This document shows positions 7,487 to 16,256 of a DNA stretch of 64,000 nt, in pieces. Every line of letters starts with the position of its first letter. Within the stretch, counting starts at the first letter, position 1. A program made the position numbers and the translations under genes. The DNA is from Pseudonocardia parietis (GTDB lineage Bacteria > Actinomycetota > Actinomycetes > Mycobacteriales > Pseudonocardiaceae). Location of the stretch: the NCBI RefSeq assembly GCF_017876315.1, contig NZ_JAGINU010000001.1, positions 6,944,001-7,008,000 on the forward strand, in the 5' to 3' direction. Under the pieces are notes generated by a model that was not told the origin of the DNA, did not search any database, and saw only the letters and a program-made list of their open reading frames with translations.

Positions 7487-8150
7487 CCGGAGTGAGGCGT
7501 CCGGTGAAGGTGTTCTGCTGGCTCACGTGGTAGCAGCCGAACAGCTCCAGCGGCTCCCGCCCGGGGCCGGAGGGCTGCAACGTCACCGACGCCCCGTGGC
7601 CGAACTTCGGTGCAGGCCGGGGAATCGACCAGCCGGCACCGGCCAGCACCGGCAGCAGCGCCTGCCAGCCGAACCCGCCCAGAACCATGATCGACCGCAC
7701 GGTCGGTGAGAGCAGGTCGAGCTCGCGTTCCAGCCAGCCGCGGCAGGTGTCGCGCTCGGCCGGAGTCGGCTTGTTCGCCGGTGGTGCGCAGTGCACCGGC
7801 GCGGTGATCCGGACGCCGTACAGCTCGAGGCCGTCGCCCGGGTGGACCGCCGTGGGCTGGGACGCGAGGCCGACGGCGTGCAGCGCCGCGTACAGCACGT
7901 CGCCGCTGCGGTCGCCGGTGAACATCCGCCCGGTGCGGTTGGCGCCGTGCGCGGCGGGTGCGAGCCCGACGATCAGCATCGACGCGTCGGCCGGGCCGAA
8001 GCCGGGCACCGGCCGTCCCCAGTAGGTCTGGTCACGGAACGCGGCCCGCTTCTCGATCGCGACCTGCTCCCGCCACTCGACCAGCCGCGGGCAGGCCCGG
8101 CACTCGGAGATCTCGCGGTCGAGCGCCGCCACCGCCTCCGTGACGCTCAT
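7422..8150 (-). CDS. Uracil-DNA glycosylase, family 5 (UdgB type)
   Basis: The 242-residue enzyme removes uracil and related deaminated bases from DNA. Family 5 features are clear: motif A as G-L-A-P-A-A-H-G-A-N-R-T-G-R-M-F-T-G-D (without the catalytic Asp of family 1), the C-terminal H-V-S-Q-Q-N-T-F-T-G-R-L-T, and four Cys (C-R-A-C-P near residue 16; C and C around P-P-A-N-K-P-T-P-A-E-R-D-T-C) that hold a 4Fe-4S cluster. ATG 8150 overlaps the ppx stop by 4 nt (ATGA), so the two are co-translated. An open frame extends further upstream but is a shadow of ppx. Confidence 0.93.
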   Translation of the reverse strand: MSVTEAVAALDREISECRACPRLVEWREQVAIEKRAAFRDQTYWGRPVPGFGPADASMLIVGLAPAAHGANRTGRMFTGDRSGDVLYAALHAVGLASQPTAVHPGDGLELYGVRITAPVHCAPPANKPTPAERDTCRGWLERELDLLSPTVRSIMVLGGFGWQALLPVLAGAGWSIPRPAPKFGHGASVTLQPSGPGREPLELFGCYHVSQQNTFTGRLTPAMLEQVLADAARAGGLSPTGP

Positions 8151-9100
8151 GCGATCGAACGCGCGATGCCGTCCAGGATGTCGTGCTCGGAGACGACGAT
8201 GCGCTCGATCCCGGCGCGCGCGTGCAGCTCGTCGGCCAGCGCCTGCACCACCAGCGAGCCGGCGCCGATCACGTCGACCCGGCCCGGGTGCAGCGCGCCG
8301 TGCTTCTCCCGCTCGGTGCGCGAGGACCGGATCAGCAGGTCCGCGACCCGGTGCAGCTCGTCGCGCGAGAGCCTCGACAGGTGTACCCGCTCGGGGTCGT
8401 ACTCCGGGAGCTCCTGCGCGATCCCGGACAGTGTCGTGATCGTCCCGGCGACGCCGACCCAGGTCTTCGCACCCTCCACCGGAACCGACGCGAAGGCCTC
8501 CGCCAGCACCTCGGACGCGACCCGGCGCGCCTGGTCGATCTGCTCGGAAGACGGCGGATCGGACGGCAGGCACCGTTCGGTCAGCCGCACCGATCCCATG
8601 TCCACCGACCGTGCCGCCGTCACCTCGGCGACGCCGTCGCGCAGCTCCCCGACGACGACCTCGGTGGATCCCCCGCCGACATCGGTGACGACGAACGGAC
8701 CGTCGTCCGGATCCAGGTCACCGACCGCACCGACGAACGACAGCTGCGCCTCCTCGTCCCCGGTGATGATCTCCGCCTCGACCCCGAGGGTGTCGCGCAC
8801 CATCGAGAAGAAGTCCTCGCGGTTGGCCGCGTCGCGGGTCGCCGAGGTCGCCACCATCCGCACCCGCTCGGCGCCCTTACGACGCGCGGCGACGGCGTAG
8901 TCCACCAGCGCGGCCCGGGTCCGCTCCAGCGCCTCCGGATCGAGCCGCCCGGTCGCGTCGACGCCCTTGCCGAGCCGGACGATCCGCATCTCCCGGTGGA
9001 GATCACGCAGGTCGCGATGCCCGTCGAAGGACTCGGTGACGTCGGCGACGAGCAGCCGGATCGAGTTGGTCCCGCAGTCGATGGCGGCCACCCGCGACAT
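8147..9100 (-). CDS. ppx: Ppx/GppA-family phosphatase
   Basis: The 317-residue protein has the ASKHA fold of exopolyphosphatase/pppGpp phosphatases: A-A-I-D-C-G-T-N-S-I-R-L-L at the N-terminus, T-S-A-T-R-D-A-A-N near residue 90, and F-V-V-T-D-V-G-G-G-S-T-E-V near residue 140. At about 317 residues it matches the short actinobacterial form without the C-terminal HD domain. Mycobacterial homologues sit in the same eno-ftsB-DUF501-ppx order. It hydrolyses polyphosphate or pppGpp; which one cannot be read from sequence. ATG 9100 is chosen for the AGGAG 5 nt upstream. Confidence 0.92.
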   Translation of the reverse strand: MSRVAAIDCGTNSIRLLVADVTESFDGHRDLRDLHREMRIVRLGKGVDATGRLDPEALERTRAALVDYAVAARRKGAERVRMVATSATRDAANREDFFSMVRDTLGVEAEIITGDEEAQLSFVGAVGDLDPDDGPFVVTDVGGGSTEVVVGELRDGVAEVTAARSVDMGSVRLTERCLPSDPPSSEQIDQARRVASEVLAEAFASVPVEGAKTWVGVAGTITTLSGIAQELPEYDPERVHLSRLSRDELHRVADLLIRSSRTEREKHGALHPGRVDVIGAGSLVVQALADELHARAGIERIVVSEHDILDGIARSIA

Positions 9101-9181
9101 AGGCACTCCTAGAGCTGTGGGCGACTGGGAAGACGACGGTCACCGTACGCGGAAGTCGTGGCCTCCGACCGGCCGGCAAAT

Positions 9182-9187
9182 TACTCT
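9182..9187 (+). promoter_or_regulatory. -10 box for the AidB-like gene
   Basis: TACTCT lies 7 nt upstream of GTG 9195, in the divergent region shared with ppx. Confidence 0.55.
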
Positions 9188-9194
9188 CGGGTAC

Positions 9195-10859
9195 GTGACA
9201 ACGACGCACACCCGGCCGGCGGCGTCAGCCCGCCCGGCCCCGCTGGCCGACCTGGGCACGCACGACGTCACCAACCAGGTCCCGCCCCGGGCCGACGGCG
9301 ACCTGCTCTCCGCCGATCCCGCCGTCGTCGAGGCGCTCGATCGTGAGGGCGGCGACCGGGCGGTCCTCGAACGTCTGGCCGGGGTGCTGGGCACCGCGGA
9401 GCACCGCGAGCACGCGCGCACCGCCAACATCCACGCGCCGGAGCTGCGCACCCACGACCGCACCGGCCACCGGATCGACGAGGTCGACTTCCACCCGTCC
9501 TGGCACGAGCTGATGCGGGTCAGCATCGAGCACGGGCTCGCGGCCGCGCCGTGGTCCGCGGCCCCCGGCACCGGCGCGCACGTCACCCGGGCCGCCGGGT
9601 TCTACCTGAGCTCGCAGATCGAGCAGGGACACCTCTGCCCGATCTCGATGACCTACGCGGCGGTCCCGGCACTGCGCCACGCCCCGGAGCTCGCCGCGGC
9701 CTACGAGCCCGGCCTGACCGCACGTTCCTACGTCCCCGGCCTCGCCGACCCCTCCGCGAAGGCGGGCCTGCTCGCCGGGATGTCGATGACCGAGAAGCAG
9801 GGCGGCTCCGACGTCCGGGCCGGCACCACCGTCGCCCACCCCCGGCCGGACGGCAGCTACCGGCTGACCGGGCACAAGTGGTTCACCTCGGCGCCGATGA
9901 ACGACCTGTTCCTCACCCTGGCCCAGGCGCCCGGCGGGCTGACCTGCCTGGTCCTGCCCCGGGTCCTGCCGGACGGCACCCGCAACGCTATCCGGCTGCA
10001 GCGGCTCAAGGACAAGCTCGGCAACCGGTCGAACGCGTCGTCGGAGATCGAGTACGACGGTGCGGTCGGGTGGCGGGTCGGTGAGGAGGGCCGCGGCGTC
10101 CGGACGATCATCGAGATGGTGTCGATGACCCGGCTCGACTGCGTCCTCGGGGCAGCAGGCACCCAGCGGGCCGCGGTCGTCGAGGCCGCCCACCACGTGG
10201 CGCACCGCTCGGCATTCGGCGTCCGGCTCGCCGACGCGCCCCTGATGCGCGAGGTCGTCGCGGACCTGGCCGCCGAGACCGAGGCCGCGACCGTCCTCGC
10301 GCTGCGACTCGCCGGTGCGGTCGACCGCGGGGAGACGGCGCTGCTGCGCCTCGCCCTGCCGGTCGCCAAGTACCTGGTGTGCAAGCGGACCTCGGCCGTC
10401 GTTGCGGAGGCCCTGGAATGCCTCGGCGGCAACGGCTATGTCGAGGAGTCCGACCTTCCGCGCCTCTACCGGGAGGCGCCGCTGAACTCGATCTGGGAGG
10501 GCTCGGGCAACGTCACCGCGCTCGACGCCCTACGCGCGATCGCCCGCGAACCGCACGCCGTGGACGCGCTGCTGGCCGAGATCGACCTCGCCGCCGGTGC
10601 CGACCCGCGGCTCGACGCGGTCACCACCGCGCTGCGCACCGAGCTGGCCGCGCCGCAGGAGCGCCGGGCGCGCAGGCTCGCCGAGCTGGCCGCGCTCGCG
10701 CTGCAGGGCTCGCTGGTGGTGCGCCACGCCCCGGCCGAGGTCGCCGACGTGTTCCTGGCGACGCGACTGGATGCGGCCGGCCCGCTGCGGACCGCCGGGA
10801 CGAGGCCCGGGTCGGACGCGATCGGGACCGTGCTGGAGCGGGTCACCCCGCAGGCGTAG
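9195..10859 (+). CDS. Acyl-CoA dehydrogenase, AidB-like
   Basis: The 554-residue flavoprotein carries the AidB signature S-M-T-E-K-Q-G-G-S-D-V-R-A (near residue 197) and R-L-K-D-K-L-G-N-R-S-N-A-S-S-E-I near residue 275. The C-terminal C-L-G-G-N-G-Y-V-E-E-S ... P-L-N-S-I-W-E-G-S-G-N is typical of acyl-CoA dehydrogenases. E. coli AidB is induced by alkylating agents and binds DNA. Actinobacterial homologues are often annotated as alkylation-response or isovaleryl-CoA dehydrogenase proteins. GTG 9195 is favoured by the promoter box; the open frame further upstream is antisense to ppx. The last 17 nt overlap the convergent DUF501 gene. Confidence 0.9.
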   Translation: MTTTHTRPAASARPAPLADLGTHDVTNQVPPRADGDLLSADPAVVEALDREGGDRAVLERLAGVLGTAEHREHARTANIHAPELRTHDRTGHRIDEVDFHPSWHELMRVSIEHGLAAAPWSAAPGTGAHVTRAAGFYLSSQIEQGHLCPISMTYAAVPALRHAPELAAAYEPGLTARSYVPGLADPSAKAGLLAGMSMTEKQGGSDVRAGTTVAHPRPDGSYRLTGHKWFTSAPMNDLFLTLAQAPGGLTCLVLPRVLPDGTRNAIRLQRLKDKLGNRSNASSEIEYDGAVGWRVGEEGRGVRTIIEMVSMTRLDCVLGAAGTQRAAVVEAAHHVAHRSAFGVRLADAPLMREVVADLAAETEAATVLALRLAGAVDRGETALLRLALPVAKYLVCKRTSAVVAEALECLGGNGYVEESDLPRLYREAPLNSIWEGSGNVTALDALRAIAREPHAVDALLAEIDLAAGADPRLDAVTTALRTELAAPQERRARRLAELAALALQGSLVVRHAPAEVADVFLATRLDAAGPLRTAGTRPGSDAIGTVLERVTPQA

Positions 10860-11415
10860 CCGGGTCCGGGGTCGCCGGGTCCGGGGTCGCTGCGCCGCAC
10901 TCCCCCGCCCCCCACCACGCGCCGATCTCGGCGAGGGCCTCGTCGCCGAACGGGTTCACCCCGGCCCCCACGGCGAGGGCGTGCGCGACGTGCACGTGCA
11001 GGCACTTCACGCGGTCCGGCATACCCCCGGCCGTGACGTCCGGGTGCGTGGGCAGCGGCTCGATCGCATCCCGCTCGGCGAGGTAGGCCTCGTGCGCGGC
11101 CCGGTAACGCCGGGCGAGATCGGGATCGAGTTCGAGCCGGTCCTGCATCTCCTTCATCCGGCCCGCGGCCTCCAGGGTCCCGAGCCGCGACGACAGCCGG
11201 GGACAGGTGAGGTAGTACAGCGTCGGGAACGGGGTGCCGTCCGGCAGCCGCGGTGCGGTCTGCACGACGGTCGGATGCCCGGACGGGCAGCGGTACGCGA
11301 CCGCCAGGATCCCGCGCGGGGCTCGCCCGAGCTGACAGGCGACGGCGTCGAGGTCGTCCTGGGAGACGGGGCCGGTCTCCAGGCCAGGGGGCCGGTGGTC
11401 CTGCGGAGCGCTCAC
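10843..11415 (-). CDS. DUF501-domain protein
   Basis: The 190-residue protein matches the DUF501 family: Q-L-G-R-A-P-R-G-I-L-A-V-A-Y-R-C-P-S-G-H-P near residue 28, F-P-T-L-Y-Y-L-T-C-P-R-L near 63, and V-K-C-L-H-V-H-V-A-H-A-L-A-V-G-A-G-V-N-P-F-G-D near 135. Function is unknown. It lies between ftsB and ppx in mycobacteria, as here. Conserved Cys and His residues hint at metal binding. The tail A-T-P-D-P-A-T-P-D-P-A-T-P-A-G comes from a 15-bp tandem repeat and runs into the convergent AidB-like gene. GTG 11415 follows the ftsB stop by 4 nt, so it is coupled to ftsB. Confidence 0.9.
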   Translation of the reverse strand: MSAPQDHRPPGLETGPVSQDDLDAVACQLGRAPRGILAVAYRCPSGHPTVVQTAPRLPDGTPFPTLYYLTCPRLSSRLGTLEAAGRMKEMQDRLELDPDLARRYRAAHEAYLAERDAIEPLPTHPDVTAGGMPDRVKCLHVHVAHALAVGAGVNPFGDEALAEIGAWWGAGECGAATPDPATPDPATPAG

Positions 11416-11419
11416 CCGC

Positions 11420-12010
11420 TCATCGTCGCGGTTCGCCCGAGACGTCGTCCCACAGGGTGCGGAACCACGGCACCCCGGGCTCGGCCTGGCCGTCCTCCAC
11501 CACCGGGGCGGGCGGGGCCGGGAACTGCACGACGTAGGGGGTCTCGCCCGGCGTCACCATGCCGAGCCGGGTCCGGGCCTGCGCCTCGACCTCGGCCGGG
11601 TCGGCGAGCCGGGCCCGGTCGGCCGCCAGCCGGGCGACGTCGGCCTCGAGTGCCTGCTGCTGCTCGGAGACGGCGGCGAGCTCCTGGCGCTGGCCGACGA
11701 AGTTGTGCAGCGGGACGGCGACGGTCAGCGCCAGCGCGCAGACCACGAGCGCGAGGATCGCGGCCCGCTTGGTCGACGACAGGCCGAGCAGCCCGGTCGT
11801 CCGCGCGACGACCTCCCCGGCCCGTGAGCGGGCCCGGGTCAGCCGGGGCCGCGCCGGCGCCGGGCCGGACGGCCGGGACCGAGCCGGCGCGTCGCGGGAG
11901 CGCTCGGCCGAGCGGGACGGCGCCGCCCGCGGCTTGGCCGCCGCGCGGGTCCGCCCGGTTCCGGAGGAACGCGCCCGCGCGTCACGGCTACGACCGCGCG
12001 TATCGCCCAT
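11420..12010 (-). CDS. ftsB: Septum formation initiator (FtsB/DivIC family)
   Basis: The 196-residue protein is a bitopic division protein. A long Arg/Ala/Pro-rich cytoplasmic N-terminus (1-82) leads to one membrane span (about 83-101), then a coiled coil (107-137) rich in Gln/Glu/Ala/Leu, and the family end A-R-T-R-L-G-M-V-T-P-G-E-T-P-Y-V-V. In the divisome FtsB pairs with FtsL and FtsQ. The unusually long basic N-tail is common in actinobacteria. ATG 12010 is preceded by GAGGAGG. Lying directly downstream of eno, as in mycobacteria, supports the call. Confidence 0.9.
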   Translation of the reverse strand: MGDTRGRSRDARARSSGTGRTRAAAKPRAAPSRSAERSRDAPARSRPSGPAPARPRLTRARSRAGEVVARTTGLLGLSSTKRAAILALVVCALALTVAVPLHNFVGQRQELAAVSEQQQALEADVARLAADRARLADPAEVEAQARTRLGMVTPGETPYVVQFPAPPAPVVEDGQAEPGVPWFRTLWDDVSGEPRR

Positions 12011-12193
12011 GCGTCCTCCTCGTCCGGTCGGGCGGTCCCGGCCCCGGTGTCGCCCGGGATCGGATACCGCTGCGTGTGCGTCACCCCCAGGATGCCGCCC
12101 GATCGGGCGTCGGGCCGGGTGCCGCGCCGGGCGGACCCGTCACGGCACCCGATCCGCCACAGTCAGCACGGATACTCGCTCCGCAAGCTCCGC

Positions 12194-13489
12194 TCAGGCC
12201 TGACCCGGCACCTGGTACCGCGGGAACGCCAGCTCGCCGTTGTAGCGGGCGGCGTCACCGAGCAGCTCCTCGATGCGCAGCAGCTGGTTGTACTTCGCCA
12301 CCCGTTCGGACCGCGCCGGGGCACCGGTCTTGATCTGGCCGCAGCCGGTGGCGACGGCGAGGTCCGCGATGGTGACGTCCTCGGTCTCCCCCGAACGGTG
12401 GCTCATCATGCAGCGGTAGCCCGAGTTGTGCGCCATCGTCACCGCGTCGAGGGTCTCGGACAGCGTCCCGATCTGGTTGACCTTGACCAGCAGCGCGTTC
12501 GCGGCGCCGCGGGCGATGCCGTCCTCCAGGCGTTCCGGGTTGGTGACGAACAGGTCGTCGCCGACCAGCTGCACCTTGTCGCCGATGGACTCGGTCAGCG
12601 ACACCCAGCCGTCCCAGTCGTTCTCGTCCAGCGGGTCCTCGATGGACACCAGCGGGTAGGCCTCGGTGAGCTCCTTCCACACCTCGGCGAGCTTGTCCGC
12701 GGACAGCTTCTTGCCCTCGAAGGCGTACTTGCCGCCCTCGTGGAACTCGGTCGCCGCGACGTCGAGCGCCAGCACGACGTCGGTGCCGAGGGTGTATCCG
12801 GCCCGCTGCACCGCCGCGGCGATGAGGTCCAGCGCCCCACGGGTGCCGCCCTTGACGTCCGGGGCGAACCCGCCCTCGTCGCCGAGACCGGTCGAGAGGC
12901 CCTTGTCCTTCAGCTCGGCCTTCAGCGCGTGGTAGACCTCGGTCCCCCAGCGCAGCGCCTCGCGGAACGTCTCCGCACCGATCGGCGCGATCATGAACTC
13001 CTGCACGTCGACGGAGGTGTCGGCGTGCGCTCCTCCGTTGAGGATGTTCATCATCGGCACCGGCAGCACGTGCGCGTTGGAACCCCCGACGTAGCGGAAC
13101 AGCTCCAGCCCGGACGACTCCGCGCCGGCCTTCGCCACCGCGAGCGAGACGCCCAGCAGCGCGTTCGCGCCGAACTTCGACTTGTCCGGGGTGCCGTCCA
13201 GATCCACCAGCCGCTGGTCGACCAGCCGCTGGTCGACCGCCTCGACGCCGACCAGCTCGGGGCCGATCTCGTCGAGGACCGCCGCGACGGCCTTCTCCAC
13301 GCCCTTGCCGCCGTACCGGTTCTTGTCGCCGTCGCGCAGCTCGACGGCCTCGTGCTCACCGGTCGATGCGCCCGACGGGACCGCGGCACGGGCCAGCGTG
13401 CCGTCGTCCAGTGCGACCTCGACCTCCACCGTCGGGTTACCCCGCGAATCGAGGATCTCGCGTGCCCCGACCTGCTCGATGACCGCCAC
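12194..13489 (-). CDS. eno: Enolase
   Basis: The 431-residue enzyme converts 2-phosphoglycerate to phosphoenolpyruvate in glycolysis. Seen are I-L-D-S-R-G-N-P-T-V-E-V near the N-terminus, S-G-A-S-T-G-E-H-E (mobile loop), G-D-E-G-G-F-A-P-D, the Mg-binding A-L-D-V-A-A-T-E, S-I-E-D-P-L-D-E-N-D-W and G-D-D-L-F-V-T-N, and the signature L-L-V-K-V-N-Q-I-G-T-L-S-E-T. Length matches the family. GTG 13489 is chosen because AGGAG lies 5 nt upstream; the open frame extends 43 codons further without support. A TACGCT box lies in the upstream region. Confidence 0.97.
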   Translation of the reverse strand: MAVIEQVGAREILDSRGNPTVEVEVALDDGTLARAAVPSGASTGEHEAVELRDGDKNRYGGKGVEKAVAAVLDEIGPELVGVEAVDQRLVDQRLVDLDGTPDKSKFGANALLGVSLAVAKAGAESSGLELFRYVGGSNAHVLPVPMMNILNGGAHADTSVDVQEFMIAPIGAETFREALRWGTEVYHALKAELKDKGLSTGLGDEGGFAPDVKGGTRGALDLIAAAVQRAGYTLGTDVVLALDVAATEFHEGGKYAFEGKKLSADKLAEVWKELTEAYPLVSIEDPLDENDWDGWVSLTESIGDKVQLVGDDLFVTNPERLEDGIARGAANALLVKVNQIGTLSETLDAVTMAHNSGYRCMMSHRSGETEDVTIADLAVATGCGQIKTGAPARSERVAKYNQLLRIEELLGDAARYNGELAFPRYQVPGQA

Positions 13490-13635
13490 CGTGACTCCTG
13501 TTCTCATGGGGGGCTCGTTCGGGGGCAGCGTAGTCATCGACCGGCGGCCCGCGGGCGGCGCTGCGACCCCCGTCTCCGTCGGAGCTGGAACGGACCTCGC
13601 GTCGGGCACGAATCGCACCTAACGTGGGGATGACC

Positions 13636-14049
13636 ATGAGCAGTCGACACGCGCACTCCACGGACCCGATCGCCGCGTTCCGGCGTGCCGAGGAGCTGCT
13701 CTCCCGGCGCCGCCCGCTCGAGGCACTGGACGCCCTGCGCGCCGTCCTCGACGCCGGGAGCACCGGCGGTTCCCCGGACGCCTCGGTGCACCTGCTCGCC
13801 GGTCGCGCGTACCTGGACTCCGCGCAGCTGCGCAAGGCCGAGTCGGCGTTCGGCCGAGTCATCGAGATCGATCCCGCGGACCACTACGCGCGCTTCGCAC
13901 TCGGCAAGGCACTGCAGCGCCTGGGTCTGCTCGCCGAGGCCGAGACCCAGCTGAAGATCGCCTCGGCGATGGACCCCCGGCCGGAGTACCAGGAGGCGCT
14001 CGGCGAGGTGCGGGCCCGGATCGCGCTCGCCGACGACGACACCCCCTGA
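13636..14049 (+). CDS. Tetratricopeptide-repeat protein
   Basis: The 137-residue protein contains about three TPR helix pairs: A-A-F-R-R-A-E-E-L-L-S-R-R-R-P-L-E-A-L-D-A-L, then A-G-R-A-Y-L-D-S-A-Q-L-R-K-A-E-S-A-F-G, and A-L-G-K-A-L-Q-R-L-G-L-L-A-E-A-E. A short acidic tail follows. TPR domains mediate protein contact; no partner is evident. Starts at 13624 (GTG), 13630 (ATG) and 13636 (ATG) are all possible; TAACGT at 13620-13625 fits none ideally. It is divergent from eno and precedes the efe operon by about 195 nt. Confidence 0.85.
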   Translation: MSSRHAHSTDPIAAFRRAEELLSRRRPLEALDALRAVLDAGSTGGSPDASVHLLAGRAYLDSAQLRKAESAFGRVIEIDPADHYARFALGKALQRLGLLAEAETQLKIASAMDPRPEYQEALGEVRARIALADDDTP

Positions 14050-14165
14050 CGACACTGCCGAGAACAGCGGCACGAACGCCCTGACCTGGGGCGAAGCGGA
14101 CTCCGAGGGCGCTGCGGGACCTTCGGGGAGGAAGCCGACGCACCCCTTCCGGGACCCCTGTGCCG

Positions 14166-14175
14166 AGGCTAGCCT
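14166..14175. promoter_or_regulatory. Possible iron-regulator half site upstream of efeUOB
   Basis: AGGCTAGCCT is a perfect palindrome matching 9 of the 10 central bases of the DtxR/IdeR consensus (AGGCTAACCT), but the outer bases do not match. Position 70 nt before efeU makes it plausible. Confidence 0.35.
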
Positions 14176-14244
14176 TCGCCCTGGGCAGCGCACCCTCACC
14201 TCGCGTCTGCCGTACCGGCACGAGGTCGGAGGGACGCCCCCGTC

Positions 14245-15072
14245 ATGCTCGGAAACGCCCTCATCGGCCTGCGCGAAGGACTCGAGGCCTCCCTCGTCGT
14301 GGCGATCCTCGTCGCCTTCCTGGTCCGGACCGGGCGGCGACCGGAACTGCCGAAGGTCTGGCTCGGCGTCGGGATCGCCGTCGCGGTCAGCGTCGGCGTC
14401 ACGCTCGGGCTGACCCTCACCCGGCAGGCGCTGACGTTCGAGGCGCAGGAGGCACTCGGCGGCTCCCTGTCGATCGTCGCGGTCGGCTTCGTCACCTGGA
14501 TGATCTTCTGGATGCGCTCGCACGGCCGCACGCTGTCGGCCGAGCTCGAGGGCAGGCTCGACGAGGCGGTCGCGATGGGCTCGTGGGCGGTCGTCGTGAT
14601 GGCCGCACTGGCCGTCGGCCGGGAGGGCCTCGAGACCGCGGTCTTCTTCGTCGCCGCCGCGCAGGCCGCGGGCGAGACGGCGGGTCCGCTGGCCGGCTTC
14701 CTCACCGGGATCGCCGTCGCGGTCGTCCTCGCGTACCTGATCTACCGCGGCGCGCTGCGGATCGATCTCGGGCGGTTCTTCACCGTCACCGGCTTCCTGC
14801 TGGTCCTCGTCGCCGCCGGGATCCTCGCCTACGGCGTGCACGACCTGCAGGAGGCCGGGGTCCTGCCGGGCCTGTCCACCCTGGCGTTCGACGTGAGCGC
14901 GGCCGTCCCACCCGACTCCTGGTACGGCACGCTGCTGAAGGGGACGCTCAACTTCTCCCCGCGGACGACCGTGCTGGAGGCCGTCGTCTGGTCGGTCTAC
15001 GTCGTGGTGGTCCTGGCCCTGTTCCTGCCTCCGACCCGCCGCCGCACCCGCCCGGCACCGAGCACCTCGTGA
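14245..15072 (+). CDS. efeU: Ferrous iron permease EfeU (FTR1 family)
   Basis: The 275-residue, seven-span membrane protein carries the two R-E-x-x-E iron-binding motifs of FTR1 permeases: R-E-G-L-E-A-S near residue 10 and G-R-E-G-L-E-T-A-V-F-F near residue 128. It imports iron across the membrane with EfeO and EfeB, encoded directly downstream. ATG 14245 follows a GGAGGG sequence. The C-terminus is Arg/Thr-rich and cytoplasmic. The efeU stop is 41 nt from efeO, consistent with one transcript. Control by an iron regulator is likely but only a half site is visible. Confidence 0.94.
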   Translation: MLGNALIGLREGLEASLVVAILVAFLVRTGRRPELPKVWLGVGIAVAVSVGVTLGLTLTRQALTFEAQEALGGSLSIVAVGFVTWMIFWMRSHGRTLSAELEGRLDEAVAMGSWAVVVMAALAVGREGLETAVFFVAAAQAAGETAGPLAGFLTGIAVAVVLAYLIYRGALRIDLGRFFTVTGFLLVLVAAGILAYGVHDLQEAGVLPGLSTLAFDVSAAVPPDSWYGTLLKGTLNFSPRTTVLEAVVWSVYVVVVLALFLPPTRRRTRPAPSTS

Positions 15073-15113
15073 CCGTCCCGGGCCCCGGCGCCCTCTCGCC
15101 CCGCAGGAGAACC

Positions 15114-16256
15114 ATGTCCCCCCACGCGCGCACGGCCGCAGGCCTCGCTGTCCTCGCCCTCGCCGCGGCCGCCCTGACCGGCTGCACCTCCACCGCACCC
15201 GGCGCCGCGGGCGGCGACGGGCCGATCACCGTGACCGGGACCGACACCGCCTGCGAGGTCTCCGCCGCGCAGGCACCCGCCGGGACGATCACCTTCCGGA
15301 TCACCAACGCGGGCTCGAAGGTCACCGAGTTCTACCTGTACGGGACCGGCGACCGGATCATGGGCGAGGTCGAGAACATCGGTCCCGGCCTGTCCCGCGA
15401 CCTGATCGTCGAGGTTCCCGACGGCGGGACCTACTCCACCGCCTGCAAGCCCGGCATGTCCGGCGACGGCATCCGGGCGCCCTTCACGGTCACCGGCTCG
15501 GTCGCCCGCTCCACCGACGGCGACGCCCGGCTCGCCGAGGCCACCACCGGCTACTCGCGCTACGTCGCCTCGCAGGTCGGAGCACTCGTGCCGAAGACGC
15601 AGGAGTTCGTCGACGCGGTCAAGGCCGGTGACGTGGCCACGGCCAAGACCCTGTTCCCGGTGGCACGCACCTACTGGGAGCGGATCGAGCCGGTCGCGGA
15701 GTCGTTCGGCGACATCGACCCGAAGATCGACGGCCGGGAGGACGACGAGCGCGATCCCGGCGTGCCGTTCACCGGGTACCACCGGCTGGAGAAGGACCTC
15801 TGGGTGACCGGACTGCAGCCCGACTCGCCGATGATCGCCGACCGGCTGATGACCGACATCAACGACCTGGCGAACCGCACGGCGACCGTCGAGCTCACCC
15901 CGGTGCAGCTGGCGAACGGCGCCAAGGAGCTGCTCGACGAGGTCGCCACCGGCAAGATCACCGGGGAGGAGGACCGCTACTCGCACACCGACCTCTGGGA
16001 CTTCCAGGCCAACGTGGAGGGCTCGCAGGCCGCGGTGGCCGCGCTGCGTCCGGTGATCGACGCCGAGGACCCGGCCCTGGGCCTGCTGCTCGACGAGCGG
16101 TTCCAGGCGGTGGACACGCTGCTGCAGGGCTACCGCGTCGGTGACGGCTACCGGCTCTACACCGAGCTGACCCCGGACGACATCAGGAGGATGACCGCGG
16201 CGATCGACGCCCTCGCCGAGCCCGTCAGCAGGGTCGCGGGGACCGTGACCGCGTGA
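15114..16256 (+). CDS. efeO: EfeO lipoprotein (cupredoxin plus M75 domain)
   Basis: The 380-residue protein begins with a lipoprotein signal ending L-A-A-A-A-L-T-G-C, so it should be anchored outside the membrane. Residues about 40-120 form a cupredoxin-like domain (C-E-V-S-A-A-Q-A-P-A-G-T-I-T-F-R-I). The rest is the all-helical M75 (imelysin-like) domain with its metal motif H-x-x-E in F-T-G-Y-H-R-L-E-K-D-L-W. EfeO binds iron and hands it to EfeU. ATG 15114 follows GCAGGAG; the longer open frame upstream is a shadow of efeU. Confidence 0.94.
   Translation: MSPHARTAAGLAVLALAAAALTGCTSTAPGAAGGDGPITVTGTDTACEVSAAQAPAGTITFRITNAGSKVTEFYLYGTGDRIMGEVENIGPGLSRDLIVEVPDGGTYSTACKPGMSGDGIRAPFTVTGSVARSTDGDARLAEATTGYSRYVASQVGALVPKTQEFVDAVKAGDVATAKTLFPVARTYWERIEPVAESFGDIDPKIDGREDDERDPGVPFTGYHRLEKDLWVTGLQPDSPMIADRLMTDINDLANRTATVELTPVQLANGAKELLDEVATGKITGEEDRYSHTDLWDFQANVEGSQAAVAALRPVIDAEDPALGLLLDERFQAVDTLLQGYRVGDGYRLYTELTPDDIRRMTAAIDALAEPVSRVAGTVTA

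Noticed and set aside
13200..13245. Tandem duplication in enolase (V-D-Q-R-L-V-D-Q-R-L-V-D)
   Set aside because: Enolases normally read D-Q-R-x-V-D-x-x-x-I-x-L-D-G-T here, so it is not an anomaly.
13620..13625. TAACGT as a leaderless -10 box for the TPR gene
   Set aside because: Spacing to the ATG codons at 13630 and 13636 is 4 and 10 nt, outside the 6-8 nt seen elsewhere.
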